Below the pieces are notes generated by a model. That model had not been told where the DNA came from. It ran no database searches and worked only from the letters and a program-made list of their open reading frames with translations. Both the position numbers and the translations under genes were made by a program. Shown one piece after another: positions 43,731 through 53,452 of a DNA stretch of 64,000 nt. Source of the DNA: Paraburkholderia dinghuensis. Its GTDB lineage: Bacteria; Pseudomonadota; Gammaproteobacteria; Burkholderiales; Burkholderiaceae. How positions within the stretch are numbered: the stretch's first letter is position 1; every line of letters begins with the position of its first letter. The stretch covers positions 62,001 through 126,000 of the forward strand of contig NZ_RQIS01000010.1 of NCBI RefSeq assembly GCF_003837865.1, written 5' to 3'.

Positions 43731-44489
43731 ATGACATCCAGTGACGACGCGACGCGCGGTGCGCCGCTCGAGCGCGGCGCGGGCGTGGCGGTGTGGCGGC
43801 AGATCGAACAGATCCTTGCGGCCGAAATCGCGGCGAAAGGCTTCGGCGAGGATGGCCGCCTGCCGAGCGAAGGCGAGCTGGCCAAACGCTTCGATGTGAA
43901 CCGCCACACGGTACGGCGCGCGATGCTGGGCCTTGCGGCGATCGGGCTCGTGAGCGTCGAGCAGGGGCGCGGCACGTTCGTGCAGCCAGGCGCGATCGAC
44001 TACACGATCGGCAAGCGCACGCGCTTCACCGAAAACCTCGAGCGGCACCAGCATTCGGCGGCGGGCAAGCTGCTTGCTTCGTCGCGTGTGAAGGCCGATC
44101 CCGCTGTCGCGAAGGCGCTTGGCATTCGCGCGGGCGCACTCGTTTACCGGCTCGAAACGTTGCACGAGTCGGACGGCGTGCCGCTCACCTACGCCCGCAG
44201 CTGGTATCCGGCCGCGAGGTTCGCCGATCTGCCCACGGTGATGGAGCGCGTGGAAAGCTCGTCGAAGGCGCTCGCTGAATTCGGTGTGCGCGACTATCTG
44301 CGCAAGTGGAGCCGCATCGGCAGCGTGCTGCCCGAGCCCGAAGTCGCGCGGCGTTTGAACATCAACCGGCAGCAGCCGGTGCTGTGGGTCGAGAACGTCG
44401 ATGTCGATATGGACGGCGTGCCGATCAAATACGGCGTCACGCATTTCGCGGCGGACCGCGTGCAATTGATGGTGGAACACGACGTATGA
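43731..44489 (+). CDS. phnF: Phosphonate-utilisation GntR regulator PhnF (HutC subfamily)
   Basis: Encodes 252 residues from the ATG at 43731. GAGAGGAA lies about 11 bases upstream. The winged helix-turn-helix (about residues 20-85) has GRLPSEGELAKRFDVNRHTVRRAMLGLAAIGLV (quoted in part). The UTRA effector domain follows from about 100 (VYRLETLHESDGVPLTYARSWYP). PhnF-type proteins repress phn genes in the absence of phosphonate or phosphate stress. It overlaps the following gene by 4 bases. Confidence 0.92.
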   Translation: MTSSDDATRGAPLERGAGVAVWRQIEQILAAEIAAKGFGEDGRLPSEGELAKRFDVNRHTVRRAMLGLAAIGLVSVEQGRGTFVQPGAIDYTIGKRTRFTENLERHQHSAAGKLLASSRVKADPAVAKALGIRAGALVYRLETLHESDGVPLTYARSWYPAARFADLPTVMERVESSSKALAEFGVRDYLRKWSRIGSVLPEPEVARRLNINRQQPVLWVENVDVDMDGVPIKYGVTHFAADRVQLMVEHDV

Positions 44490-45217
44490 CGGCCGCTCGC
44501 GAAAGCTGGAATGGGCAGTCGCGCTTTGCGATCTACTACGCGCCGCCGCGTGAGTCGGCGTGGTGGCGTGCGGGCTGTGCATGGCTCGGCCGCGATCCCG
44601 AAACCGATGAAACGTTGAGCGCGCCACAGCCTGAAGGCCTTTTGCGTGCGCTCACTGATATGACGGTCGCGCCGCGCCGCTACGGCTGGCACGGCACGCT
44701 CGTGCCGCCGTTTCGTCTCGCGCCGGGCGTGACGCCCGAAACGCTCTACACCGCCGCGCGGCACTGGGCCGCGACACGCGCACGTTTCGCAGTGGCTGCG
44801 GAGGCCGCGACGCTCGGCAACTTCGTCGCGCTGCGTCCCGCCGACGATGATGGCGAAGCCGCTTTGCGCGAACTCGCCGCCGACGCGCTGCGCACGCTCG
44901 CGCCCATGCGCGCCACACCGACGAGCGCCGAACTCGCACGCCGCCTGGATGCGCCACTCACGGCGCAACAGCGCGCTCACGTGGAGGAATGGGGCTACCC
45001 CTATGTGTTCGACGAATTCCGCTTCCACATGACGCTCTCCGATTCGCTCGACGACGCGCAGGCGCGCGAAGCGCTGATCGAGGCGTGGAATGCGCAGATG
45101 CGCGACGCAGGGGCGTTGCCGGTGGACGGCGTCGCGCTCTTCGTCGAGCCGCAGCCAGGCGCGCCGTTTGTGCTGTGGCGTCGCGCGGCGTTTCAGGGTG
45201 AGGAGCAGCACGCATGA
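44486..45217 (+). CDS. DUF1045 phosphonate metabolism protein, 2H phosphoesterase-like
   Basis: Encodes 243 residues, start ATG overlapping the phnF stop (ATGA). Two HxT motifs, HGT in YGWHGTLVPPF (about residue 70) and HMT in EFRFHMTLSD (about residue 180), are the catalytic pair of the 2H phosphoesterase superfamily. In this neighbourhood the family probably opens 5-phosphoribosyl 1,2-cyclic phosphate, replacing the metallo-enzyme PhnP, which is absent here. That role is inference from context and fold. Confidence 0.87.
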   Translation: MTAARESWNGQSRFAIYYAPPRESAWWRAGCAWLGRDPETDETLSAPQPEGLLRALTDMTVAPRRYGWHGTLVPPFRLAPGVTPETLYTAARHWAATRARFAVAAEAATLGNFVALRPADDDGEAALRELAADALRTLAPMRATPTSAELARRLDAPLTAQQRAHVEEWGYPYVFDEFRFHMTLSDSLDDAQAREALIEAWNAQMRDAGALPVDGVALFVEPQPGAPFVLWRRAAFQGEEQHA

Positions 45218-45768
45218 AGGCGCGGTTGATCTATGTAATGGGACCGTCGGGGGCGGGCAAGGACTCGCTGCTCGGCTTCGCACGAACTCGCCTCGTGACG
45301 GACGGCATCGTGTTCGCGCATCGCTACATCACACGTCCCGAAGGCGCCGGCGAGAACCACATCGCGCTCACCGACGAGGAGTTCGATCTGCGTTCGCGTC
45401 ACGGTCTCTTTGCCATGCAGTGGCGCAGCCATGCGCTGCGCTATGGCGTCGGCGTGGAAATCGACCAGTGGCTCGCGTTCGGCTGCACGGTGGTCGTGAA
45501 CGGCTCGCGTGCGTACGCGGTTGAAGCGCTCGCGCGCTATCCGCAGATGACGTTCATCCACGTCGAGGCCGCGCCCACGGTGCTCGCAGCGCGTCTCGCG
45601 TCGCGCGGACGAGAAACAGCCGAGCAGATCGCCGCGCGCCTTGCGCGCCAGGCGCGGTTCGAGGCCCCCGCGGGCGCGAGCGTCGTGCACATCGACAATT
45701 CGGGGCGCCTCGCGGATGCGGGTAATGCATTCGTCGACGTCGTGCATCGCGTGGCGGCCGGGCGCTGA
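45214..45768 (+). CDS. phnN: Ribose 1,5-bisphosphate phosphokinase
   Basis: Encodes 184 residues, overlapping the DUF1045 gene by 4 bases. It has the P-loop GPSGAGKDSLL (residues 8-18), a guanylate kinase-like core (RYITRPEGAGENHIALTDEEF, quoted in part) and the lid region RLASRGRETAEQIAARLARQ. It phosphorylates ribose 1,5-bisphosphate to PRPP at the end of the C-P lyase pathway. Confidence 0.93.
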   Translation: MKARLIYVMGPSGAGKDSLLGFARTRLVTDGIVFAHRYITRPEGAGENHIALTDEEFDLRSRHGLFAMQWRSHALRYGVGVEIDQWLAFGCTVVVNGSRAYAVEALARYPQMTFIHVEAAPTVLAARLASRGRETAEQIAARLARQARFEAPAGASVVHIDNSGRLADAGNAFVDVVHRVAAGR

Positions 45769-45884
45769 GCGCGCCGCAGTGGCGCCAGCGAGTTCGAAGG
45801 GTGCTCGAAAGGAGCGCGGATTTTCCCTGTGCGCAGCATCCGTGAGAACATGGAAGCGCCCCGCGAACTCATACGAGAGAGCCA

Positions 45885-46778
45885 TTGGACCGCTTCCAGC
45901 AGATGCAGATTTTTACGCGCATCGTCGAGCGCCGCAGCTTCACGCAGGCGGCCGAGGACCTGAACCTGCCGCGCGCGACTGTCACGAACTCGATCAAGAG
46001 TCTCGAAACGCGACTGAACGTGCGGCTCCTCGAGCGCACGACGCGCCACGTGAAGCCGACGGCCGAGGGCGACGCCTACTACCGGCACTGCGTGCGCCTG
46101 CTCGCCGACGTCGAGGAAACCGAGGGAGCGTTTAGCGAGACCGAGCCGCAAGGGCGTCTGCGCGCGAACATGCAGGGCACGCTAGCCCGGTACTTCGTCG
46201 TGCCGCGATTGCCGGAATTTCTGGCGCGCTACCCGCGTGTCGAATTGTTCCTCGGCTCGGGCGACCAGTACGTCGACCTGGTGCGCGAAGGGGTCGATTG
46301 CGTGCTGCGCGCGGGCGAACTGTCCGATTCATCGATGATCGCAAGACGCGTCGCGCTGCTGGAGCAGGTGACGTGCGCCAGCCCTGCGTATCTCGAACGC
46401 CGCGGTGAACCGGATTCGATCGATGCGCTTGCCGAGGGGCACGAGGCGGTCAATTACCTTTCGCCCGCGACCGGGCGCGCGCACCCGCTGGAATTCACGA
46501 CGCCGCAAGGCGTGCGCAACGTGACGCTGCCCGGGCCCGTGGCGGTCAATGGCGCGGAGTTGTATACCGCCGCGGCGATCGCGGGACTCGGGATCGTGCA
46601 GGTGCCGCGCTACCGGATTCGTGAGCAACTGGCGAACGGAGAACTGTGCGTCGTGCTGTCCGCGCACCCGCCGCCGCCGATGCCCATTTCGGTGCTTTAT
46701 CCGCAGAACCGGCAGTTGTCGCTGCGCGTTCGCGCGTTCGCGGACTGGCTCGTGCAGGTGTTCGCGGACGTATCGTGA
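45885..46778 (+). CDS. LysR-family transcriptional regulator
   Basis: Encodes 297 residues from a TTG at 45885 with GAGAG about 5 bases before. The helix-turn-helix reads MQIFTRIVERRSFTQAAEDLNLPRATVTNSIKSLE and the link region RLLERTTRHVKPTAEGDAYYRHC is typical of the CrgA/AaeR subgroup. No divergent target gene is adjacent, since its upstream neighbour is phnN on the same strand. Convergent with the IclR gene. Confidence 0.86.
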   Translation: MDRFQQMQIFTRIVERRSFTQAAEDLNLPRATVTNSIKSLETRLNVRLLERTTRHVKPTAEGDAYYRHCVRLLADVEETEGAFSETEPQGRLRANMQGTLARYFVVPRLPEFLARYPRVELFLGSGDQYVDLVREGVDCVLRAGELSDSSMIARRVALLEQVTCASPAYLERRGEPDSIDALAEGHEAVNYLSPATGRAHPLEFTTPQGVRNVTLPGPVAVNGAELYTAAAIAGLGIVQVPRYRIREQLANGELCVVLSAHPPPPMPISVLYPQNRQLSLRVRAFADWLVQVFADVS

Positions 46779-46866
46779 TGGCGTGGTGGGCCGTACGATT
46801 GGCCCGCGCCGCCGCCATGCCGTACCCGCCGTGTTCCAAGAGGCAGCCGCTTGCGGCAAGGCGCGT

Positions 46867-47691
46867 TCAGGTGCGCAGCGCGACCATACTGGAGACGCGC
46901 TGCGCGGCGTGCTGAAGCGGTTCGAGGAAAGTCTTCACCATCTGCTTCGCCGTTGTGCGCTGCGCATTCCCGCTGATGTTCATCGCCGCGATCACGCGGC
47001 CCTGGCGGTTCCGGATCGGCGCGGAGATCGAGATCAGGCCGCCTTCCAGTTCCTGATCGACAATGGCCCAGCCCTGCGAGCGCACCTGCGCGATGATTTT
47101 CTTCAGCTTGTCCTTGTCGGTGACGGTGTTCGGCGTGTGCGCGTGGAGCGGCGTGGCGCCGAGCGTGGCGTCGAGCGTTGCCTCGTCGAGGGCGGAGAGC
47201 AGCACACGCCCCATCGACGTGCAGTAGGCGGGCAGCCGGCTGCCGATCGAGAGGTTGATCGTCATGATCTTGTGCGTCGGCACGCGCAGGACATAGACGA
47301 TTTCGGTGCGGTCGAGCACCGCCGCCGAGCAGCTCTCGTGCACCTCGGCCGACAGTTCCTCCATGACGGGCTCAGCGAGATTCCAGAACGGCATCGACGT
47401 GAGGTAGGCGAAGCCGAGGTCGAGGATCTTCGGCGTCAGGCGGAAGAGCCGGCCTTCGGCTTCGACATAACCGAGCGTCTGGAGCGTGAGCAGGATGCGG
47501 CGAGCGCCGGCACGGGTCAGACCGGTGGCGGTGGCGACGTCGGTGAGCGTTTGCGCGGGATGGTCGGCGTTGAACGCCCGGATGACTGAAAGCCCGCGCG
47601 CGAACGACTGCACGTAGGAGTCGCCCGGTTTGTCGGGGATCTCTGCTGGCTCGGCGAAACGGTCGGGCGAGGCGCTGGATGCGGAGGTCAT
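46867..47691 (-). CDS. IclR-family transcriptional regulator (PcaR/PobR-like)
   Basis: Encodes 274 residues from the ATG at 47691. The frame is open far upstream through the 7-bp tandem repeat, but that part has no protein character. The helix-turn-helix ([25 protein letters not shown]) and the effector domain ([54 protein letters not shown]) resemble protocatechuate-pathway regulators. It is divergent from hyi and may control it or an aromatic pathway elsewhere. Confidence 0.88.
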   Translation of the reverse strand: MTSASSASPDRFAEPAEIPDKPGDSYVQSFARGLSVIRAFNADHPAQTLTDVATATGLTRAGARRILLTLQTLGYVEAEGRLFRLTPKILDLGFAYLTSMPFWNLAEPVMEELSAEVHESCSAAVLDRTEIVYVLRVPTHKIMTINLSIGSRLPAYCTSMGRVLLSALDEATLDATLGATPLHAHTPNTVTDKDKLKKIIAQVRSQGWAIVDQELEGGLISISAPIRNRQGRVIAAMNISGNAQRTTAKQMVKTFLEPLQHAAQRVSSMVALRT

Positions 47692-47848
47692 GGGCGACGG
47701 AAGGAGCCGGCAGCGGCGCGTTATAAACCGTTCACAATAACGCAAGCAACCTGTTTCGCCAACCTGCTGCGCGGCGCACGTGGAGGCGGGCGGGGGAAGT
47801 CCCCCGCACCTGTCCGGAAAGTGCCTGCGGCGCGCCGCGACGGCTTGC

Positions 47849-47883
47849 GCAGACCGCAGACCGCAGACCGCAGACCGCAGACC
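47849..47883. repeat. Perfect 7-bp tandem repeat, five copies of GCAGACC
   Basis: Five uninterrupted copies of the unit GCAGACC fill 47849-47883 in the divergent promoter region between the IclR gene (start 47691) and hyi (start 47995). Such short repeats can change copy number by slipped-strand mispairing and so alter promoter spacing. Confidence 0.85.
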
Positions 47884-47994
47884 GCGGTGCATGGCCCGCG
47901 GCGCGCGTCGCGACGGCCTGCACGAGGCGCTATGCTAGTCGCCTTGCCGCGCCGGCCCCGGCGCATACGAACCGACTGGAAGGAGATCACGACC

Positions 47995-48783
47995 ATGCCC
48001 CGCTTTGCGGCCAATCTGACGATGATGTACGGCGAGCACGCCTTTCCCGACCGCATCGCGGCGGCGGCGCGCGATGGCTTCGCGGCGGCCGAGTGCCTCT
48101 TCCCCTACGACCTCGCAGCCGCCGACCTGAAATCCCGCCTCGATTCGAGCGGCATCGAACTGGTGCTCTTCAACGCACCGCCTGGCGACTGGGCCGCGGG
48201 CGAACGCGGGATAGCGTCGTTGCCGGGCCGCGAGGATGAATTCCGCCGCGGCATCGATCGGGCGCTCGGCTACGCACGCGTGCTGGGAACGCGCCGCCTG
48301 CATGTGATGGCGGGGCTGCGCGACGCGGCGACACCGCTAGAGGCGCAGCGCGAGCTTTACCTGCGCAACCTGGCCTGGGCGGCTGAGCAGGCGCGGTCCG
48401 ACGGCATCACGATCCTGATCGAGCCGATCAACACGCGCGACATGCCCGGCTATCTGCTGAACCGCCAGGACGATGCGCAGGCGATCCGCGCCGAACTCAA
48501 TGCGACGAACCTGCGAGTGCAGTTCGACTGCTACCACTGCCAGATCGTCGAGGGCGACCTGGCGATGAAGCTGCGGCGCGACATCGCCGGAATCGGCCAC
48601 GTTCAGATCGCGGGCGTTCCCGAGCGTCACGAGCCGGACACCGGCGAGGTGAATTATCCGTACCTGTTCGCGTTGCTCGACGAACTCGGCTACGCGGGAT
48701 GGATCGGCTGCGAATACCGTCCGCGTGGAGAGACGTCGGCGGGACTGGGTTGGCTGCAGCCCTGGTTGCCACAGCGCGCGTGA
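47995..48783 (+). CDS. hyi: Hydroxypyruvate isomerase family protein
   Basis: Encodes 262 residues from the ATG at 47995 with AAGGAG 9 bases upstream. It is a TIM-barrel of the AP-endonuclease-2/xylose isomerase-like family. Motifs include [19 protein letters not shown] at the start, [55 protein letters not shown] (quoted in part) and [11 protein letters not shown]. It interconverts hydroxypyruvate and tartronate semialdehyde in glyoxylate metabolism, though OtnI-type enzymes for acid sugars look alike. No gcl or glxR gene is nearby. Confidence 0.87.
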   Translation: MPRFAANLTMMYGEHAFPDRIAAAARDGFAAAECLFPYDLAAADLKSRLDSSGIELVLFNAPPGDWAAGERGIASLPGREDEFRRGIDRALGYARVLGTRRLHVMAGLRDAATPLEAQRELYLRNLAWAAEQARSDGITILIEPINTRDMPGYLLNRQDDAQAIRAELNATNLRVQFDCYHCQIVEGDLAMKLRRDIAGIGHVQIAGVPERHEPDTGEVNYPYLFALLDELGYAGWIGCEYRPRGETSAGLGWLQPWLPQRA

Positions 48784-49272
48784 TAGCAATACAAAAAGGC
48801 GCCGGGTGGAATTTATCTGGCGTCAATTTTGATATAAGGCAAATTCAACAATCTTGAAATTGTTGACGCGGACCTTTGGGATTTTGTATTAGCCGGGTCC
48901 GCTAAATTCTTCTGCCATCTCAGCCGCGCCATTCAAATGAACTCGCAAAACGCGAGATACCGGGCCGGCTGAAATTTCCTGCTTCTGACGCGGCAAATCG
49001 TCCGCTCGCGCTCAGCCTCCTCCCCCCTTCATTGCGCCTTCTTGCTGGGTCCTCCGCGCTTCGAAAGCGCGTTGAAAGTTAATTGCGTCGTTCCGTCGCA
49101 GTTGCCATTCCGATACCCGTGACACCCGAAAATGTTTAGCAAAGATCAAATTTAGCGTTTGACTCCTTACGTAGAATTGCGCCGAATGCGACACGGGTGC
49201 ATTTTGCGTCGCTTTTTGAGACGCAAATGTGGTTGAGCGTTTAAAAGCTGTTTAACGGAAAAACGTGCAAAT
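48784..49272 (+). promoter_or_regulatory. Control region of the cyoABCD operon
   Basis: About 490 bases. A likely promoter has TTGACG (48863-48868) and TATTAG (48887-48892) 18 bases apart. Overlapping the -35 box is an inverted repeat CAACAAT (48846-48852) and ATTGTTG (48859-48865) with a 6-base gap, a possible operator. The leader from there to cyoA is about 380 bases and shows no gene. Whether another promoter lies closer to cyoA is unclear. Confidence 0.45.
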
Positions 49273-50175
49273 ATGACAAACAGAAAAGCCTTAAAAAGGT
49301 GGCTCATCCCCCTCGGCAGCGGGCTGGCCGCATCACTTTCAGGCTGTACCGGTGACTTCCCGCTGCTCGACCCGAAGGGCAGCATCGGCGTCGCAGAGCG
49401 GCATCTGATTGCGACCTCCGTCATCACGATGCTCCTCGTGGTGGTTCCCGTGATCCTGCTAACGCTGTGGTTCGCGTACCGCTACCGCGCGTCGAACCGC
49501 AACGCCACCTACGCACCCAAGTGGTCGCATTCGACGGCCATCGAAATCGTGGTCTGGGGCATCCCGGCCGTGATCATCCTCTACCTCGCGGTCCTCACCT
49601 GGAAGACCTGCCACGAGCTGGATCCGTACAAGCCGCTCGAATCGAGCGTGAAGCCGATCAACGTCGAAGTCGTCGCGCTCGACTGGAAGTGGCTCTTCAT
49701 CTATCCGGACCTGGGCATTGCGTCGGTGAACCAGCTCGCCGTGCCGGTCGGTACGCCGGTGAATTTCCGCATCACGTCGGACTCGGTGATGAACTCGTTC
49801 TACATCCCGGCGCTGGGCTCGCAGATCTACGCGATGGCCGGCATGCAGACGCGTCTGCACCTGATCGCCGACCACGCCGGGACCTACCCGGGCATTTCGG
49901 CGAACTTCAGCGGCCGCGGCTTCTCGGACATGAAGTTCAACACGCTCGCGACGAACCAGCAGGACTTCGACGCGTGGGTCCAGAAGGTGAAGGCGTCGTC
50001 GACGCAGCTCTCGATGGATCAATACACGACGGTCGCCCAGCCGACTGAGAAGGCGCCCGTTCAGTACTTCTCGACGGTCGATCCGAAGCTCTTCAACAAC
50101 ATCATCGCGAAGTACAACAACGGCCACGTTACCGAATTCAACGACGCGTCGTGCAGTACGGGAACGAAGGGGTAA
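49273..50175 (+). CDS. cyoA: Cytochrome bo3 ubiquinol oxidase subunit II
   Basis: Encodes 300 residues. It is a lipoprotein signal (LSGC, Cys about residue 25) followed by two membrane helices (about 45-67 and 90-110) and a periplasmic cupredoxin-like domain with [62 protein letters not shown] (quoted in part). The CuA-binding Cys and His are absent as expected for quinol oxidases. It begins the cyoABCD operon. Confidence 0.95.
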   Translation: MTNRKALKRWLIPLGSGLAASLSGCTGDFPLLDPKGSIGVAERHLIATSVITMLLVVVPVILLTLWFAYRYRASNRNATYAPKWSHSTAIEIVVWGIPAVIILYLAVLTWKTCHELDPYKPLESSVKPINVEVVALDWKWLFIYPDLGIASVNQLAVPVGTPVNFRITSDSVMNSFYIPALGSQIYAMAGMQTRLHLIADHAGTYPGISANFSGRGFSDMKFNTLATNQQDFDAWVQKVKASSTQLSMDQYTTVAQPTEKAPVQYFSTVDPKLFNNIIAKYNNGHVTEFNDASCSTGTKG

Positions 50176-50177
50176 AC

Positions 50178-52181
50178 ATGTTCGGAAAACTTACATTAGA
50201 GGCGATTCCGTTCGATCAGCCGATCATCATGGGCGCTACGGCGTTCATGGCGTTGCTCGTGGTCGGCCTGCTCGGTCTCGTGACCGTAATGGGGAAGTGG
50301 AAGTACCTCTGGACCGAATGGTTCACGAGCGTCGACCACAAGCGCATTGGCGTGATGTACATGATCGTCGCGGTGCTCATGCTCGTGCGCGGCTTCGCCG
50401 ACGCCGTGATGATGCGTATCCAGCAGGCCATTGCTTTGAATGGTCCAGGCTATCTCCCGCCGCACCACTTCGACCAGATCTTCACGGCGCACGGCGTCAT
50501 CATGATCTTCTTCATGGCGATGGCGATCATGGTCGGCCTGTTCAACCTCGTCATTCCGCTGCAGATCGGCGCACGCGACGTGGCGTTCCCGTTCCTGAAC
50601 TCGCTTTCGTTCTGGATGACGGCGATCAGCGCGATCCTGATGAACCTCTCGCTCTTTATCGGCGAGTTTGGGCAGGTGGGCTGGCTCGCGTATGCGCCGC
50701 TTTCGGAGCTGCAATACAGTCCGGGCGTGGGGGTCGACTACTACATCTGGTCGATTCAGTTGTCCGGCGTCGGCACCTTGCTCACCGCGGTCAACTTCTT
50801 CGTCACGATCCTGAAGATGCGCGCCCCGGGCATGACGATGATGAAGATGCCGGTGTTCGCGTGGACGGCGCTGTGCTCGAACGTGCTCGTCATGGCGATC
50901 TTCCCGATTCTGACGATCGCGCTCGCACTGCTCGGCCTCGACCGCTACCTCGGCATGCACTTCTTCACGAATGACGGCGGCGGCAACCCGATGGTTTATC
51001 TGAACCTGATCTGGGCGTGGGGTCACCCCGAGGTGTACGTCCTCGTGCTGCCTGCGTTCGGTATCTATTCGGAAGTCATGGCCACGTTCTGCAAGAAGCC
51101 GCTGTTCGGCTACAAGACGATGGTCTACGCGTCGTGCGTCATCATGGTTCTCGCGTTCCTCGTCTGGGCGCACCACTTCTTCACGATGGGTGCGGGCGCT
51201 GACGTCAATGCGTTCTTCGGCATCATGACGATGATCATCGGCGTCCCGACGGGCGTGAAGATCTTCAACTGGCTGTTCACGATGTACCGCGGCCGTGTGC
51301 AGTTCACCGCACCGGTGCTCTGGACGATCGGCTTCATGGTGACGTTCTCGATCGCCGGCATGACCGGCGTGATGCTGGCGATCCCCGGCGCGGACTTCGT
51401 GCTGCACAACTCGCTCTTCCTCGTTGCGCACTTCCACAACGCGATTATCGGCGGTGTGGTGTTCGGCTACCTGGCCGGCCTGCAGTACTGGTTCCCGAAG
51501 GTCTTCGGCATCAAGCCCAACGAGAAGCTCGCCAAGGCGTCGTTCTGGTGCTGGTTCGTCGGCTTCTGGGTGGCGTTCACGCCGATCTATGTGCTCGGCT
51601 TCATGGGCGCAACCCGTCGTCTGAACCACTACGACAACCCGGACTGGCAACCGTACTTCGTCATCGCGGCGATCGGCGCGGCCATCATCGCCCTCGGCAT
51701 CGTGTTCCAGGTGCTGCTGTGGGTGATGGCATTCGTCAACCGCAACAAGGCGGAGTGCAAGGACCTGACGGGCGATCCGTGGGGCGGCCGTACGCTCGAG
51801 TGGTCGATCTCGTCGCCGCCGCCGGTTTATAACTTCGCGGTGATCCCGCACGTGCAGGAACTCGACGAGTTTGCCGATATGAAGGAAACCGGCCGTGGCC
51901 TGGGTCTTCAGGCGCACTACAGCGACATCCATATGCCGTCGAACACGGCAGGTGGCTTCCTGATCGGCGTGTTCAGCCTCTTGCTCGGCTTCGCGGGTGT
52001 GTGGCACATCACGTGGCTGGCTGTGCTGGCGCTCGTCGCCATCGTGTTCACGGTCGCTGCCCGCAGCTTCGGCAACAACGACGGTTACTACATTCCCGCC
52101 GCACGCGTGCGTGAAATTGAAGAAAGGCGTCATCGCGTCACTGCTGCAGACCGCGAACTTGCCGCTGTGGAGGCCAACTAA
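50178..52181 (+). CDS. cyoB: Cytochrome bo3 ubiquinol oxidase subunit I
   Basis: Encodes 667 residues (E. coli 663), starting 2 bases after cyoA with AAGGGG before the ATG. It has about 15 membrane segments. Heme b, heme o3 and CuB ligands are visible: the His in [34 protein letters not shown] with the cross-linked His-Tyr pair, WAHHFFTMG and the [17 protein letters not shown] helix. It reduces oxygen to water and pumps protons. Confidence 0.97.
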   Translation: MFGKLTLEAIPFDQPIIMGATAFMALLVVGLLGLVTVMGKWKYLWTEWFTSVDHKRIGVMYMIVAVLMLVRGFADAVMMRIQQAIALNGPGYLPPHHFDQIFTAHGVIMIFFMAMAIMVGLFNLVIPLQIGARDVAFPFLNSLSFWMTAISAILMNLSLFIGEFGQVGWLAYAPLSELQYSPGVGVDYYIWSIQLSGVGTLLTAVNFFVTILKMRAPGMTMMKMPVFAWTALCSNVLVMAIFPILTIALALLGLDRYLGMHFFTNDGGGNPMVYLNLIWAWGHPEVYVLVLPAFGIYSEVMATFCKKPLFGYKTMVYASCVIMVLAFLVWAHHFFTMGAGADVNAFFGIMTMIIGVPTGVKIFNWLFTMYRGRVQFTAPVLWTIGFMVTFSIAGMTGVMLAIPGADFVLHNSLFLVAHFHNAIIGGVVFGYLAGLQYWFPKVFGIKPNEKLAKASFWCWFVGFWVAFTPIYVLGFMGATRRLNHYDNPDWQPYFVIAAIGAAIIALGIVFQVLLWVMAFVNRNKAECKDLTGDPWGGRTLEWSISSPPPVYNFAVIPHVQELDEFADMKETGRGLGLQAHYSDIHMPSNTAGGFLIGVFSLLLGFAGVWHITWLAVLALVAIVFTVAARSFGNNDGYYIPAARVREIEERRHRVTAADRELAAVEAN

Positions 52182-52789
52182 TGTTGCAGAAAACCAATAC
52201 GGCGAACCTCGCCGATTTCGCTCACGACGATCACCCGGAGTCGCATTCCGTATTCGGCTTCTGGATCTACCTGATGACCGACCTCGTGCTGTTCGCCTCG
52301 CTGTTCGCGGCGTTCGGTTGCTTCGCGCATCAGTTCGCGGGTGGCCCCACGGGCAAGGATCTGTTCGATATCCCGGGCGTCGCGCTCGAAACCGGCGTGC
52401 TGCTGCTTTCCAGCATTACCTACGGTTTTGCGATGCTCGGCGCGCACCAGCGCAAGAGGGGCGCGGTGCTCCTGTGGCTCGCGGTGACCTTCGTGCTCGG
52501 CGCGATGTTCATTACGTTCGAACTGCGCGAGTTCTCGCATCTGATCGCCGAGGGTAACGGCCCGCAGCGCAGCGCGTTCCTGTCGGCGTTCTTCACGCTG
52601 GTCAGCACGCACGGTCTGCACGTGTTCTTCGGTCTCGTCTGGATGGCCGTGATGATGCTGCAGGTCCTGCGCCGCCCGCTCGGGGAGCAGGAAATCCGCC
52701 GGCTGACGTGCCTGAGCCTCTTCTGGCACTTCCTCGACATCGTGTGGATCTGCGTGTTTTCTTTTGTCTATCTCGGGAGCGTGGTCTAA
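52181..52789 (+). CDS. cyoC: Cytochrome bo3 ubiquinol oxidase subunit III
   Basis: Encodes 202 residues with five membrane helices. The ATG overlaps the cyoB stop (TAATG). Family motifs are FGFWIYLMTDLVLFASLFAAF and STHGLHVFFGLVWMAVMMLQVLRR (quoted in part). It supports subunit I assembly in the inner membrane. Confidence 0.95.
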   Translation: MLQKTNTANLADFAHDDHPESHSVFGFWIYLMTDLVLFASLFAAFGCFAHQFAGGPTGKDLFDIPGVALETGVLLLSSITYGFAMLGAHQRKRGAVLLWLAVTFVLGAMFITFELREFSHLIAEGNGPQRSAFLSAFFTLVSTHGLHVFFGLVWMAVMMLQVLRRPLGEQEIRRLTCLSLFWHFLDIVWICVFSFVYLGSVV

Positions 52790-53110
52790 ATGGCTCATTC
52801 TCAGTCGCAGGCTCACGGCAGTCTTGGTGGCTATGCCGTGGGCTTCATCCTTTCGGTGATCCTGACCGCGGCCGCGTTCGGTCTCGTGCTGCACGGTACG
52901 TTCACGTCGAGTAGCGCCTTGTTCGTGCTGGCCATCCTCGCGTTCGTGCAGGTCATCGTTCATCTCGTGTTCTTCCTGCATCTGAATACATCGAAGGGTC
53001 AGGGCATGAACGTGCTGTCGCTCGGCTATACGGTGCTTGCTGCCGCATTCCTGATCTTCGGCACGATCTGGGTCATGAACAACGTCACCATGCTCATGAT
53101 GTCGCGTTAA
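52790..53110 (+). CDS. cyoD: Cytochrome bo3 ubiquinol oxidase subunit IV
   Basis: Encodes 106 residues with three membrane helices, directly after the cyoC stop. It includes GYAVGFILSVILTAAAFGLVLHG and IVHLVFFLHLNTSKGQGMN, typical of CyoD. It is the last gene of the operon. The heme O synthase gene cyoE is not present downstream, and terminators follow at once. Confidence 0.94.
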   Translation: MAHSQSQAHGSLGGYAVGFILSVILTAAAFGLVLHGTFTSSSALFVLAILAFVQVIVHLVFFLHLNTSKGQGMNVLSLGYTVLAAAFLIFGTIWVMNNVTMLMMSR

Positions 53111-53170
53111 GCACGGCAGCTGTTTCGCGGCGGTTTGTTGCCGCGATACAGTTTTCGTTAGCGTGCCCAA

Positions 53171-53211
53171 CGGCCGCACAGACTTTGTGTCTGTGCGGCC
53201 GTTTCCTTTTT
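53171..53211 (+). terminator. Intrinsic terminator of cyoABCD
   Basis: CGGCCGCACAGAC (53171-53183) pairs perfectly with GTCTGTGCGGCCG (53189-53201) around TTTGT and is followed by a T-rich run. It lies 60 bases after the cyoD stop. The rest of the 340-base gap to gabD (53212-53375) shows nothing further. Confidence 0.88.
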
Positions 53212-53375
53212 GGTGCACCAGTTTGCGTGAGGGGCGCTTGTCCGGTGTTTCCTGCTGGCATCAGTTTGATTTGTTCGACCGACGACCATGGTTGCGCACA
53301 GGAGCGTAGCCGTAACATGCGCGGCGTGATCAGGTGCGTCTGCACAATGCCTCGCGACAAGCGTGCCTCAAAACG

Positions 53376-53420
53376 AAAACGCCGGTGCGCAGCGATCAAT
53401 TCGCTGCGCACCGGCGTTTT
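53376..53420. terminator. Bidirectional terminator between cyo and gabD
   Basis: Twenty bases (53376-53395) pair perfectly with 53401-53420 around TCAAT. A-run on the left and T-run on the right serve both strands. It lies just after the gabD stop (53453, minus strand). A second GC hairpin, GGGCGCCC with its mirror at 53426-53444, lies between it and the gabD stop. Confidence 0.85.
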
Positions 53421-53452
53421 TCACAGGGCGCCCGGGGGGCGCCCGCTTTGCT

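Noticed and set aside
47721..48056. Upstream extension of the IclR frame through the 7-bp repeat
   Set aside because: The residues simply repeat with the DNA unit, and IclR similarity begins only at the ATG 47691.
50196..52133. 645-residue open frame antisense to cyoB
   Set aside because: Composition is almost only His, Arg, Glu, Asp and Val with no fold signature. It is a by-product of GC-rich third positions in cyoB.
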